Of a stretch of DNA of 64,000 nucleotides, positions 20,700 through 28,895 are shown one piece after another (position 1 is the first letter of the stretch; every line of letters begins with the position of its first letter). The notes beneath the pieces were generated by a model. The model saw only the letters and a list, made by a program, of their open reading frames with translations, was not told where the DNA came from and ran no database searches. This stretch comes from Mycobacterium rhizamassiliense (GTDB lineage: Bacteria > Actinomycetota > Actinomycetes > Mycobacteriales > Mycobacteriaceae), in NCBI RefSeq assembly GCF_900157375.1, contig NZ_LT721901.1:1325606-1389605 (forward strand), read 5' to 3'. A program made the position numbers and the translations under genes.

Positions 20700-20700
20700 A
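20687..20700 (+). promoter_or_regulatory. leaderless-type -10 element before the O-methyltransferase
   Basis: TATCCT at 20687-20692 ends seven bases before the A of the ATG at 20700. There is no Shine-Dalgarno sequence. This spacing suggests that transcription begins at the start codon itself. No clear -35 box is visible. Confidence 0.4.
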
Positions 20701-21353
20701 TGCCGACTTCCTTGCAGGACCCGCGGGTCGCGACCGTGCTCGACCGGATGTACACCGCCTCGAAGGACCAGATGTCGAAGCTGCGGGAGCGGGGCGGCGA
20801 TTTCAATCGCCCCATGACCACGCAGGAACGCACCGAGGCGATGAGCGAGTTCTACATCCCCGTGACCCCCGAAGCGGGCCGGCTGCTGTACTCGCTGGTG
20901 CGCGCCACCCGCCCGGCCACCGTCGTCGAGTTCGGCATGTCGTTCGGCATCTCTGCCCTCCACCTGGCGGCGGCGGTGCGCGACAACGGCACCGGACGGG
21001 TGGTGACCACGGAGCTCAGCGACACCAAGATCGCGGCCGCCAAGAAGACGTTCACCGAGACGGGCCTGGACGACGTGATTACGATCCTGGAGGGCGACGC
21101 GCTGACGACGCTGGAAAGCCTGGACGGCGCAATCGATTTCGTGCTGCTCGACGGCTGGAAAGATCTGTACCTGCCCGTGATCGAGCTGCTGGAGCCCCGG
21201 CTGTCCACGGGCGCGCTGGTCATCGCCGACAACGCCAGCTCGGCCGACATGAAGCCCTACCTCGATCGGGTGCGCAACCAGGACAACGGCTACGTGAGCT
21301 TCAACTTCCTCGTGCGCGAGAGCGACAGCATGGAAGTCAGCTGCCGTACTTGA
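20700..21353 (+). CDS. class I SAM-dependent O-methyltransferase
   Basis: 217 residues of the catechol/caffeoyl-CoA O-methyltransferase-like family. SAM-binding motif I is ATVVEFGMSFGISAL, the acidic loop is VVTTELSDTK, and the metal/substrate region has DFVLLDGWKDLYLP and LVIADNAS. The substrate is unknown. The start at 20700 was chosen because the conserved protein begins here and a -10 element lies just upstream; the frame continues open to 20529. Convergent with the following acyltransferase gene, with a 10-base gap. Confidence 0.88.
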   Translation: MPTSLQDPRVATVLDRMYTASKDQMSKLRERGGDFNRPMTTQERTEAMSEFYIPVTPEAGRLLYSLVRATRPATVVEFGMSFGISALHLAAAVRDNGTGRVVTTELSDTKIAAAKKTFTETGLDDVITILEGDALTTLESLDGAIDFVLLDGWKDLYLPVIELLEPRLSTGALVIADNASSADMKPYLDRVRNQDNGYVSFNFLVRESDSMEVSCRT

Positions 21354-21363
21354 TGTTTGGCGC

Positions 21364-23469
21364 CTAGCGCAGAGATTCCTCGAGCCAGGGCGTCAGCCAG
21401 CGCACTCCGTCGGGGGTGAGGTGGACGCCGTCGCTGCGTACCTTGATGCCGTCGACCTTCGCGGTGTACACGCCGTCCGGGCATAGCTTCTTGTTCAGGT
21501 CGAGGATCTGCACACCCGGGTGTTGCGCAACGGTGTTGCGCAACATGGTGTTCCACTGGTTGACCCGGTCCGGCTGGTCTTCGGGATACAGGCGACCGTC
21601 CGGCTTCTCGCCGCCCCTGCTGTAGGGCGCGCTGGCCACCACCACGCGAACACCGTTGGCGCTCACGATGTTCAGCGCCCGCTGCAGCTCGCCGTTGAGG
21701 TAGGCGTCGAACGTGGGATCACCGATGTGGGTCCACTGCCCCTCGTTGACCCGATCCACCGTCTCCCAGCGGCCGATGACCAATAGCGCGACATCCGGCT
21801 GGTCCTGGCTGACCTGGTTCGCCCACCTGATGGGCCAGCCGTCGCATTCCGATCGCTGCTCCAGGGTCTGGCCGATGTAGCGGTACGGCGTGCCGCGCAC
21901 CAGGCTGCAGCCGATCACCGTGTGGTCGAGGAACGCGAATCCGGGCGTCGGCGGCAGGTAGTGCATCCACGTCCAGCCGATCGAATCGCCGAACACCGAA
22001 ACGGTGAACGGCCGGTTGGGATCCCGCGGGCCGACCGGGCGGCTGCCGCCCGGTTGCGCAGGCGAGACCGCCGCGACCGCCGAAATGCCGGGCGGGAGAC
22101 CGGCCTCACGCAGACCCGTCCCGGTTCCCACCGGGATCACCAGCATGGTGACCGCGGCGGCCGAGGCCACGGTGGCGGCCGCCAGCGGCAGCAGCGCCAC
22201 CCGCGAGGGGCGCCAGCGCCGGACGGGTTGTTCGATCAGCCAATACGACGCTGCGGAGACCGCCAGGGTGGCCCCGCATCGCGCCGCGAACAGCGGCAGC
22301 CCGTTCCACCCGGTCAGTTCGCCGTTGAGCGCCAAGAAGATTGGCCAGTGCCACAGGTAGACGCCGTAGGAAATAGCGCCGAGCCACACCAGCGGCGGCA
22401 GGGCCAGCACGCGGGCGACCAGCCCGCGCTGCTCGAGCGCCACGGGGGCGACCACGAGGACGGCCGCGATGGCGACCCCGATCAGCAGGCCGTGCCGGAA
22501 GTCGGCGGCGCTGCCCGTCGCCCAGTGCGTCGCGGCGGCCAGGCCCGCCAGTCCGACAAGAGGCAGCACCCGGGCGACCCGCCGGCCCCATCGGCTGCGG
22601 ATCAGGCACCAGCCGCGATTCAGGGCGGGCCAGTCCCGCACCAGCAGGGCGGCCGCCGCCGAACCGACCAGCAGCGCCTGGACCCGGGTATCGGTGCCGA
22701 AGTAGATGCGGTCACGCGTCCCGTCGGAGACGAAGGCGATGGCCGCCGCCGCGGAGGCCAGCGCCCCCAGCGTGGCGATCAGGAACACCGCGAACCGCAC
22801 GTCGCCCACGGTGGCGCGCTGGAAGTAGCGCTTGGCCCGCCACGCCAGCAGCAGGGTCACGCCGACCAGTAGCACCGGCCAAACCAAGTAGTACTGCTCC
22901 TCGACGCCGAGCGACCAGGCGTGCTGCAGCGGTGACGGCGGCGCGCCCTGCGTGAAGTAGTCGGTCTTCTGGGCGACGAACCGCCAGTTCGCCACCCAGA
23001 GGAACGCGGCGATCGCGTCGTTGCGTAAGCCGTCGAGCGATCGGGCGGGAAGCAACTCGCGGGCAGCGCCCACCGCCAGGACCATCAACACCAACGCCGG
23101 CAGCAGCCGCCGGGCCCGGCGAATCCAGAATCCGGTCAGATTAATCCGGCCGGAGCGGCCGAGCTCGTCGAGCAGCAGCGAGGTGATGAGGAATCCGGAC
23201 AGGACGAAGAACACGTCGACGCCGAGGAACCCACCACCCATGCCGGCGATGCCGCCGTGTTGGGCCAGCACCAGCGCGACCGCTAGCGCGCGCAGCCCGT
23301 CCAGCGCCGGAATGCCGCCGCGGCGCTCGGGTTTGTCCCAAATGGCCAGCCGGCCCACGCGACGCACCGGGTCAACCCAGCGGCGGCGCCCAGCCGAAAA
23401 CTCCGGTGCGGGATCCGCCCCGCCCGGCTCAGTGCTCGAGGTTCGCGCGCCCTGCCCATCGTGCCGCAC
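21364..23469 (-). CDS. transmembrane acyltransferase with SGNH domain (Rv0111 type)
   Basis: A 701-residue protein of the OafA/YrhL type. An N-terminal acyltransferase-3 domain with about ten membrane helices (start of domain PALDGLRALAVALVLAQH, then FFVLSGFLIT and FWIRRARRLLPAL) is followed after a Pro/Gly linker by an extracytoplasmic SGNH hydrolase-like domain (VFGDSIGWTW; DGVHLTPDG near the end). It probably O-acylates a cell-envelope glycan or lipid. The GTG start at 23469 has only a weak ribosome binding site. It corresponds in position and size to Rv0111. Confidence 0.9.
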   Translation of the reverse strand: MRHDGQGARTSSTEPGGADPAPEFSAGRRRWVDPVRRVGRLAIWDKPERRGGIPALDGLRALAVALVLAQHGGIAGMGGGFLGVDVFFVLSGFLITSLLLDELGRSGRINLTGFWIRRARRLLPALVLMVLAVGAARELLPARSLDGLRNDAIAAFLWVANWRFVAQKTDYFTQGAPPSPLQHAWSLGVEEQYYLVWPVLLVGVTLLLAWRAKRYFQRATVGDVRFAVFLIATLGALASAAAAIAFVSDGTRDRIYFGTDTRVQALLVGSAAAALLVRDWPALNRGWCLIRSRWGRRVARVLPLVGLAGLAAATHWATGSAADFRHGLLIGVAIAAVLVVAPVALEQRGLVARVLALPPLVWLGAISYGVYLWHWPIFLALNGELTGWNGLPLFAARCGATLAVSAASYWLIEQPVRRWRPSRVALLPLAAATVASAAAVTMLVIPVGTGTGLREAGLPPGISAVAAVSPAQPGGSRPVGPRDPNRPFTVSVFGDSIGWTWMHYLPPTPGFAFLDHTVIGCSLVRGTPYRYIGQTLEQRSECDGWPIRWANQVSQDQPDVALLVIGRWETVDRVNEGQWTHIGDPTFDAYLNGELQRALNIVSANGVRVVVASAPYSRGGEKPDGRLYPEDQPDRVNQWNTMLRNTVAQHPGVQILDLNKKLCPDGVYTAKVDGIKVRSDGVHLTPDGVRWLTPWLEESLR

Positions 23470-23600
23470 AGCGCCATAGTTGCTGCCGATACGTCGCTGC
23501 CCCTCCTCTTGATTTCAGCAAGTCAGCCTAGAGGCGGGCGCGCGTGATTCAGTGGAGGACACGCAGCGGTTTTCCGCTGTCGTGCGTTCGGATTTCGGCG

Positions 23601-25031
23601 TTAAGGCTTGCTCGGTGCGTAGCCCAGGGTGCTCTTGACTTCCAGGTACTCCTCGAAGGCGAACGAGCTCCATTCGCGGCCGTTACCACTGCGTTTGTAG
23701 CCGCCGAAGGGCGCGTTCATGTCGAATGCGTGGTTGATCGTCACCCAGCCCGCGCGGATCCTGCGGGCCACCTCGCGCGCCTTGTCCAGGTCGGCCCCCG
23801 AAACGTAGCCGGCGAGGCCGTATTCGGTGTCGTTGGCGATCTCGACGGCCTGGTCCAGGTCGTCATAGCCGAGGATGCACAGCACCGGCCCGAAGATCTC
23901 CTCGCGCGCGATCGTCATGTCGTTGGTGACATGCGCGAACACGGTCGGCTTGACGTAATAACCCTGGCCCAGCCCGTCCGGCCGGCCGGGACCGCCCGCC
24001 ACCACGGTCGCGCCCTCGTCGACGCCCTGCTGGATCAGGCGCTGCACCTTCTCGAACTGGCTCTTCGACGCCACCGGCCCGATCGCCGTCTTGTCGTCGG
24101 TGTTGCCCACCTGGACTCCCTCCGCGACCGCACGCGCGAGGGTAATCGCCTCGTCCATCCGCGAATTCGGAACCAGCATGCGCGACGGCGCATTACAGCT
24201 CTGCCCCGAGTTGGGCATCATGTTGGCCACGCCGGCGCTGACGCCCTCGGCAAAGCCGTCGTCGTCAAGGACGATGTTGGGGCTCTTGCCGCCGAGCTCC
24301 TGGGTCACCCGCTTGACGGTCGAGGCCGCATGCTTGGCCACCTCGATGCCGGCGCGCGTGGAGCCCGTGAACGACACCATGTCAATGTCGGGGTGACTCG
24401 CCAGGGCCACGCCCACGCCCGCGCCGTCGCCGTTGACCAGGTTGAACACCCCGGCCGGCACGCCGGCGGCATCGAGGACCTCGGCGAAGATGTAGGGCGA
24501 ATACGGTGCCACCTCAGACGGTTTCAGCACCACGGTGCAGCCGGTCGCCAGTGCCGGGTAGACCTTGACCGCGACCTGATTGATCGGCCAGTTCCACGGC
24601 GTGATCAGACCGCAGACCCCGATCGGCTCCTTGGCGATCAGCGTCTCGCCGCGGTGCTCCTCGAACGGGAAGTTCTTCAGCGCGTCGATCGCCGTCGTCA
24701 GGTGGCCGATCCCGAGAAAGACCTGCGGCCCCGCGGCCAGCGACGGCGGGGCACCGATTTCCTCGGTGATCGCCTCGGCGATGTCGCCGGCGCGCTTCTG
24801 GTATTCGGCGAGGATGGCCTGCAACAGGTCCAGGCGCTGTTCGCGGCTGCTCTGCGACCAGTCCGTGAAGGCCCGCCGAGCGGCCTGTACCGCCACGTCG
24901 ACGTCGGCCGCCGACCCCAGCGAGATCTTCCCGGACACCTGCTCGGTCGCCGGGTTCTCTACGTCGAAAGCGTTGGGCCGCAACGGGTCGACCCATTTTC
25001 CGTCGATGTAGAACTTCAGGTATTCGCGCAT
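23601..25031 (-). CDS. NAD(P)-dependent aldehyde dehydrogenase
   Basis: 476 residues, a full-length ALDH. Motifs: TPWNWPINQ (nucleotide and oxyanion Asn), FTGSTRAG, catalytic Glu in QELGGKSP and nucleophilic Cys in GQSCNAPS. Last gene of the left catabolic operon, 15 bases after the TPP enzyme, so it probably oxidises the aldehyde that enzyme releases. The substrate is unknown. Confidence 0.92.
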   Translation of the reverse strand: MREYLKFYIDGKWVDPLRPNAFDVENPATEQVSGKISLGSAADVDVAVQAARRAFTDWSQSSREQRLDLLQAILAEYQKRAGDIAEAITEEIGAPPSLAAGPQVFLGIGHLTTAIDALKNFPFEEHRGETLIAKEPIGVCGLITPWNWPINQVAVKVYPALATGCTVVLKPSEVAPYSPYIFAEVLDAAGVPAGVFNLVNGDGAGVGVALASHPDIDMVSFTGSTRAGIEVAKHAASTVKRVTQELGGKSPNIVLDDDGFAEGVSAGVANMMPNSGQSCNAPSRMLVPNSRMDEAITLARAVAEGVQVGNTDDKTAIGPVASKSQFEKVQRLIQQGVDEGATVVAGGPGRPDGLGQGYYVKPTVFAHVTNDMTIAREEIFGPVLCILGYDDLDQAVEIANDTEYGLAGYVSGADLDKAREVARRIRAGWVTINHAFDMNAPFGGYKRSGNGREWSSFAFEEYLEVKSTLGYAPSKP

Positions 25032-25046
25032 GACATCATCCTTCTC

Positions 25047-26759
25047 TTACTGAGTGCCTTCGGCGTACCAGGTGCGGAATCGGTCGTACTTGGGCATCTC
25101 CTCGGAGTTGGCCTTCGGATCGATGCACACGTGCACTACACCGACTTTGCCACTCGCGTAGGCACGAGCGATCGCCGGGCCGATCTCGGATTCCTTCTCG
25201 ACGTACTCACCGTGGCAGCCGAAGCCCTCGGCGACCTTGTCCATCCGGACGTCCTTGCTCCAGTGCACACCGGGCTGCGGCGACGGCTGTTCAAAGGTGC
25301 GCTTGTACACGCCCACCTCCAGGCCCCACTGGTGGTCGACGCCGACCACACACACCAGCGGAAGGTTCTGCCGCGCAGCGGTTTCCAGCTCGGCGATGTG
25401 GAAAAGGAACGCCGAGTCGCTGGTCAGCAGCATCACCGGGCGCTTGCCGCCCTCGGCGACGGAGGCCCCGATCGCGTACGGCAGGCCGGTGCCCAGGTGG
25501 CCGAAGTTCTGGTTCCAGATCACGTCGCGCGGCTTGGACTGTGAGTAGGTCCACTGGAAGATGACGGTCGCGCCGCCATCGCGGACCATGATGCCGTCCT
25601 CGAGTTCGTTGAACGCCTTGGTCGCCTCGACGACGTAGCGCGCCGGGTGAATCGGCGAGCGCCCGGACGGCGCACTCTCGGCGAGCTGCGCGAGTTCCTC
25701 GGCATCGGCCTTGACCAACTTCTCGAGATTGGCCGCTCGCGTGCGCGGCGTGTCCCGGAGCGCATCGACGAGCTGCGGCACGACGCCGCGCAGATCGCCG
25801 ACCAGCGGCACGTCGAACTGGCGGTTGACGCCGATGGCGGCCGGGTCCTGCTCGACGTACACCCATTTGCGGTTCGCGTCGTTGCCTGCCCAATGCTGGG
25901 TCCGGCCGTAGTGCATGGGCTCACCGAGCTCGGTTCCCAGCGCGACGCACAGGTCGGATTCCTCGACTGCCTCGTTGGCGGCCGGCGAGAACAGGTAGGG
26001 GAACGTGCGCTCCTGCAGACCCGGGATGTAGGACGTCCCCCCGGATGTCTGGATGACCGGGCAGGCCATCAAGTCGGCGAGCTCCTTGACCGCAGGACCG
26101 GTGCGCGACGTGTGCACGCCGTGGCCCACCAACAGAATCGGGCTCTTCGCTTCGCGAATCAGCTTCGCGGCCTCGGCGATCTCAGGCGCGCCCGCACCCT
26201 GGTTAACCAGGCGATACCGGTTCGGCGGCAATGGTTCTGCGACGTCGAGTTCCTCGAGGATGACGTGCGACGGGTATTCGATGTAGACCGGGCCGGGGGT
26301 TCCGGACATGGCCCGGCGAATCGCCTCGTGGATGATCTCGTCGGTCTGGTCGGCGTACTCGATGGAGCTGCTGTACTTCACCGACGCGGCGAAAAGCGGC
26401 TCCTGCTGGACGAATTGGATGCGGCCGCGGCGGACCCGGCGCTCGGTGATGCGGGCGCGCTGGCCGCCCAGGAAGATCACCGGCGAGTTCTCCACAAGTG
26501 CGCACTGGATCGCCCCGGCGATGTTGGCCATGCCCGGGCCGAGTGTCCCGATGCACAGGCCCGGCTTGCCCGTCATCCGCGACGCCGCCTCGGCCATGAA
26601 GCCCGCGCTCAGCTCGTGGTGCGGCGCGACCACCGACCACCCGCGAGCGTCGGCTTCGGCGAACATGTGCACGAAGTTCGGGTCGGGGATACCGAAGATG
26701 GTATTCACCCCCTCGGCCTCGAAGAGGTCGAGAATGCGCTTGTATACCGGCACGGACAT
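25047..26759 (-). CDS. TPP-dependent 2-hydroxyacyl-CoA lyase/oxalyl-CoA decarboxylase-like enzyme
   Basis: 570 residues with the three-domain TPP fold. The activating Glu49 lies in APHHELSAGF. The C-terminal cofactor motif is altered: TSDSAFLF (Asp448) replaces the usual GDG/GDS, and VDHQWG replaces NN-G. SDSAF resembles GDSAF of OxcA in this same window, so a C-C lyase on CoA thioesters is more likely than acetolactate synthesis. The ATG at 26759 has GAGGAG about ten bases upstream; the open frame beyond it lies inside the next gene. Encoded just before an aldehyde dehydrogenase and after a CoA-transferase. Confidence 0.85.
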   Translation of the reverse strand: MSVPVYKRILDLFEAEGVNTIFGIPDPNFVHMFAEADARGWSVVAPHHELSAGFMAEAASRMTGKPGLCIGTLGPGMANIAGAIQCALVENSPVIFLGGQRARITERRVRRGRIQFVQQEPLFAASVKYSSSIEYADQTDEIIHEAIRRAMSGTPGPVYIEYPSHVILEELDVAEPLPPNRYRLVNQGAGAPEIAEAAKLIREAKSPILLVGHGVHTSRTGPAVKELADLMACPVIQTSGGTSYIPGLQERTFPYLFSPAANEAVEESDLCVALGTELGEPMHYGRTQHWAGNDANRKWVYVEQDPAAIGVNRQFDVPLVGDLRGVVPQLVDALRDTPRTRAANLEKLVKADAEELAQLAESAPSGRSPIHPARYVVEATKAFNELEDGIMVRDGGATVIFQWTYSQSKPRDVIWNQNFGHLGTGLPYAIGASVAEGGKRPVMLLTSDSAFLFHIAELETAARQNLPLVCVVGVDHQWGLEVGVYKRTFEQPSPQPGVHWSKDVRMDKVAEGFGCHGEYVEKESEIGPAIARAYASGKVGVVHVCIDPKANSEEMPKYDRFRTWYAEGTQ

Positions 26760-26803
26760 TGTTGAAAACTCCTCTACTAGCAATACATTTCGGTGAGCAA
26801 GCG

Positions 26804-27967
26804 TTATCCCGGGTTCGCGTCCACGGCCAGGCCGAGCTCGGCGAGCACTTCTGCGGTGTCGGCGCCGAGCTCCGGCGCCGGCCCCGCCACGCGACCCGGT
26901 GTCCGCGAGAACCAGGTAGGCACGCCGGGGAAGCGCACCGGACCGTGCGGGGTGTCCACCGTCTCGAACATGCCGACGGCGTTCAGATGCGGATCGTCGA
27001 AGAGCGCGCCCGGCGTGTTCAGTGGTGCGGCCGGTATCTCGAGTTCGCGCAGCAGCGCCAACCACTCCGCGGTGGAGCGCTCCTTCATCGTCTCGGCCAC
27101 CAGCCCGTAGACGGTGTCGATATCGCTGGCGCGCTGCTCCAGCGACGCATACTGCTCGCTGGCCCACGGTGGCTGCACGGCTTTGATGAAGGCGTTCCAG
27201 TGCTTGTCGTTGTAGATCAACGCGGCGATATGGCCGTCGCTGGTGCGGTACGGGCGGCGATTGGGGGCCACGGTCCGCGGATACACCGCGGGGCCCAGCG
27301 GCGGGTCGAACAGGGCGCCGTTGGCGTGTTCGACGAGCATGAACGACGCCATGGTCTCGAACATGGCGACCTCGACTTCTTGTCCCTGCCCGGTGCGTTC
27401 GCGGTGAAACAGCGCCATGGTCGTCGCGTACAGCGCCGTCAGCCCGGCAATCTTGTCGGCCATGATGGTGCCGACGTAATCGGCCTCGCCGGTCAATTGC
27501 TGTTGCACCGCCGGCAGGCCGCATTCGGCCTGGATCGTGTCGTCATAGGCGGGGCGGTCGCGATCGGGTCCGCGCCGCCCGTATCCGTAGCAATTGGTGT
27601 AGACGATCGCGGGATTGATCGCGGCGACGTCGTCGTAGCCGAAGCCGAGCTTGGCGATTGCCTTGGCGCGCATCGAGTGGATGAACACGTCGGCGGTCTC
27701 GACGAGAGCGCGCAACGCGCGCGCTCCGGCCTCGGTTTGCAGGTCCAGCACGATGCCGCGCTTGCCGCGGTTGACGTTGACGAATACCCCGCTCATGCCC
27801 GGTGCCGGACCCACCGAGATGAATCGGGTGTTATCCCCTTGTGGCGGCTCGACTTTGATCACGTCGGCGCCCATGTCGGCCATGATTTGGGTGCAATAGG
27901 GTCCCATCACCATCGCGGTGAGATCGACGATGCGCACACCGGCCATCGGACCCGTCGGGCTAGCCAT
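26804..27967 (-). CDS. class III CoA-transferase (CaiB/BaiF family)
   Basis: 387 residues. N-terminal signature GVRIVDLTAMVMGPYCTQIMADMGADVIKVEPP, later the conserved loop IMADKIAGL, where the catalytic aspartate of the family lies. It transfers CoA between carboxylic acids and could activate a pathway acid. The ATG at 27967 has AAGGAG seven bases upstream. The start overlaps the end of the upstream SDR by eight bases. Formyl-CoA transferases belong to this family, which fits the neighbouring lyase. Confidence 0.92.
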   Translation of the reverse strand: MASPTGPMAGVRIVDLTAMVMGPYCTQIMADMGADVIKVEPPQGDNTRFISVGPAPGMSGVFVNVNRGKRGIVLDLQTEAGARALRALVETADVFIHSMRAKAIAKLGFGYDDVAAINPAIVYTNCYGYGRRGPDRDRPAYDDTIQAECGLPAVQQQLTGEADYVGTIMADKIAGLTALYATTMALFHRERTGQGQEVEVAMFETMASFMLVEHANGALFDPPLGPAVYPRTVAPNRRPYRTSDGHIAALIYNDKHWNAFIKAVQPPWASEQYASLEQRASDIDTVYGLVAETMKERSTAEWLALLRELEIPAAPLNTPGALFDDPHLNAVGMFETVDTPHGPVRFPGVPTWFSRTPGRVAGPAPELGADTAEVLAELGLAVDANPG

Positions 27968-28895
27968 CGAGTGCTCCTTGATCGTTCGAGCGCGCAGCCA
28001 GCTCGAAGCTGTAGCGGATGTGCTCGTTGTGCCCATCCGGGACGACCGGAAAGATCAGGGGCGCCTCGACGTATCGGATCGCATCCAAATGTCTGCCGAC
28101 GTCCTCGATCGTCCACGCCGACCGGCACACGCCGGGGCTCTCCGCGATCACCGCCCGCGCCACCCGACCCGCCAGCGCGATGAACAGTTCGCCGTTCACC
28201 GAGCAGGATTCATGTGCGAGCCAGCCCACCACGGGCGCAACGAGTTCCGAGCCCATCGGTGGGTAGGCCGAGGTATCGATGCCTTCGGCCATCCGTGTCA
28301 CCGCGGCCGGCACGATCACGTTGCACTGCACGCCCTCGGCGGCGCCCTCGAGCGCGGCGACGTTGGACAGCCCGATCACGCCCGCCTTGGCGGCCGCGTA
28401 GTTGGCCACATTGTGGTTTCCGTACAGACCGCCGATCGACGACGTCAGCACGATGCGGCCGTAGCCGGCCTCGCACATGAGCGGAAACGCCGGCCGCACA
28501 ACGTGGAACGCGCCGCGCAGATGCACGTCGAGGACGGCGTCGAAGTCCTCGTAGCTCATTTCCTTCAGGGAGCCGCGACGGACGTTGCCGGCGTTGTGCA
28601 CCAGCACGTCGATGCGGCCGTAGTGTTCGAGCGCGGTCGCAATGATCGCGTTGCCGCCCTCTGGGGTCCCCACCGACGCGCTGCATGCGACGGCCTCTCC
28701 CCCGGCGGCCGTGATCTCATCGACCACCTGCTCGGCCGGGCCGGCGTCGGCGCCTTCGCCGTCCAGGGCGCCGCCGGCGTCGTTGACGACCACCTTGGCT
28801 CCGCGCGAGGCGAGCAGCCGCGCGTACGCGCGGCCCAGCCCGCGTCCGGCGCCGGTCACCACGGCGACACGGTCGTCGAATCGCAACTCGCTCAC
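27960..28895 (-). CDS. short-chain dehydrogenase/reductase, 17-beta-HSD4-like
   Basis: 311 residues. Cofactor motif TGAGRGLGRAYA, NAG motif LVHNAGNVRRG, Ser in TSSIGGLYG and YAAAK active site. The C-terminal extension of about 60 residues and the NDAGG segment resemble 3-hydroxyacyl-CoA dehydrogenase parts of multifunctional beta-oxidation enzymes. It probably oxidises a hydroxyacyl-CoA or ring alcohol. It overlaps the upstream monooxygenase by four bases (ATGA) and the downstream CoA-transferase by eight. Confidence 0.9.
   Translation of the reverse strand: MSELRFDDRVAVVTGAGRGLGRAYARLLASRGAKVVVNDAGGALDGEGADAGPAEQVVDEITAAGGEAVACSASVGTPEGGNAIIATALEHYGRIDVLVHNAGNVRRGSLKEMSYEDFDAVLDVHLRGAFHVVRPAFPLMCEAGYGRIVLTSSIGGLYGNHNVANYAAAKAGVIGLSNVAALEGAAEGVQCNVIVPAAVTRMAEGIDTSAYPPMGSELVAPVVGWLAHESCSVNGELFIALAGRVARAVIAESPGVCRSAWTIEDVGRHLDAIRYVEAPLIFPVVPDGHNEHIRYSFELAARSNDQGALDG

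Noticed and set aside
25047..26759. Acetolactate synthase
   Set aside because: The cofactor motif and CoA-related neighbours fit the oxalyl-CoA decarboxylase/2-hydroxyacyl-CoA lyase branch better, and there is no small regulatory subunit gene.
25047..27524. Extended 825-residue version of the TPP enzyme
   Set aside because: The extra 255 residues lie within the CoA-transferase gene in another frame and are Arg-rich; the internal ATG at 26759 gives the normal family N-terminus and length.
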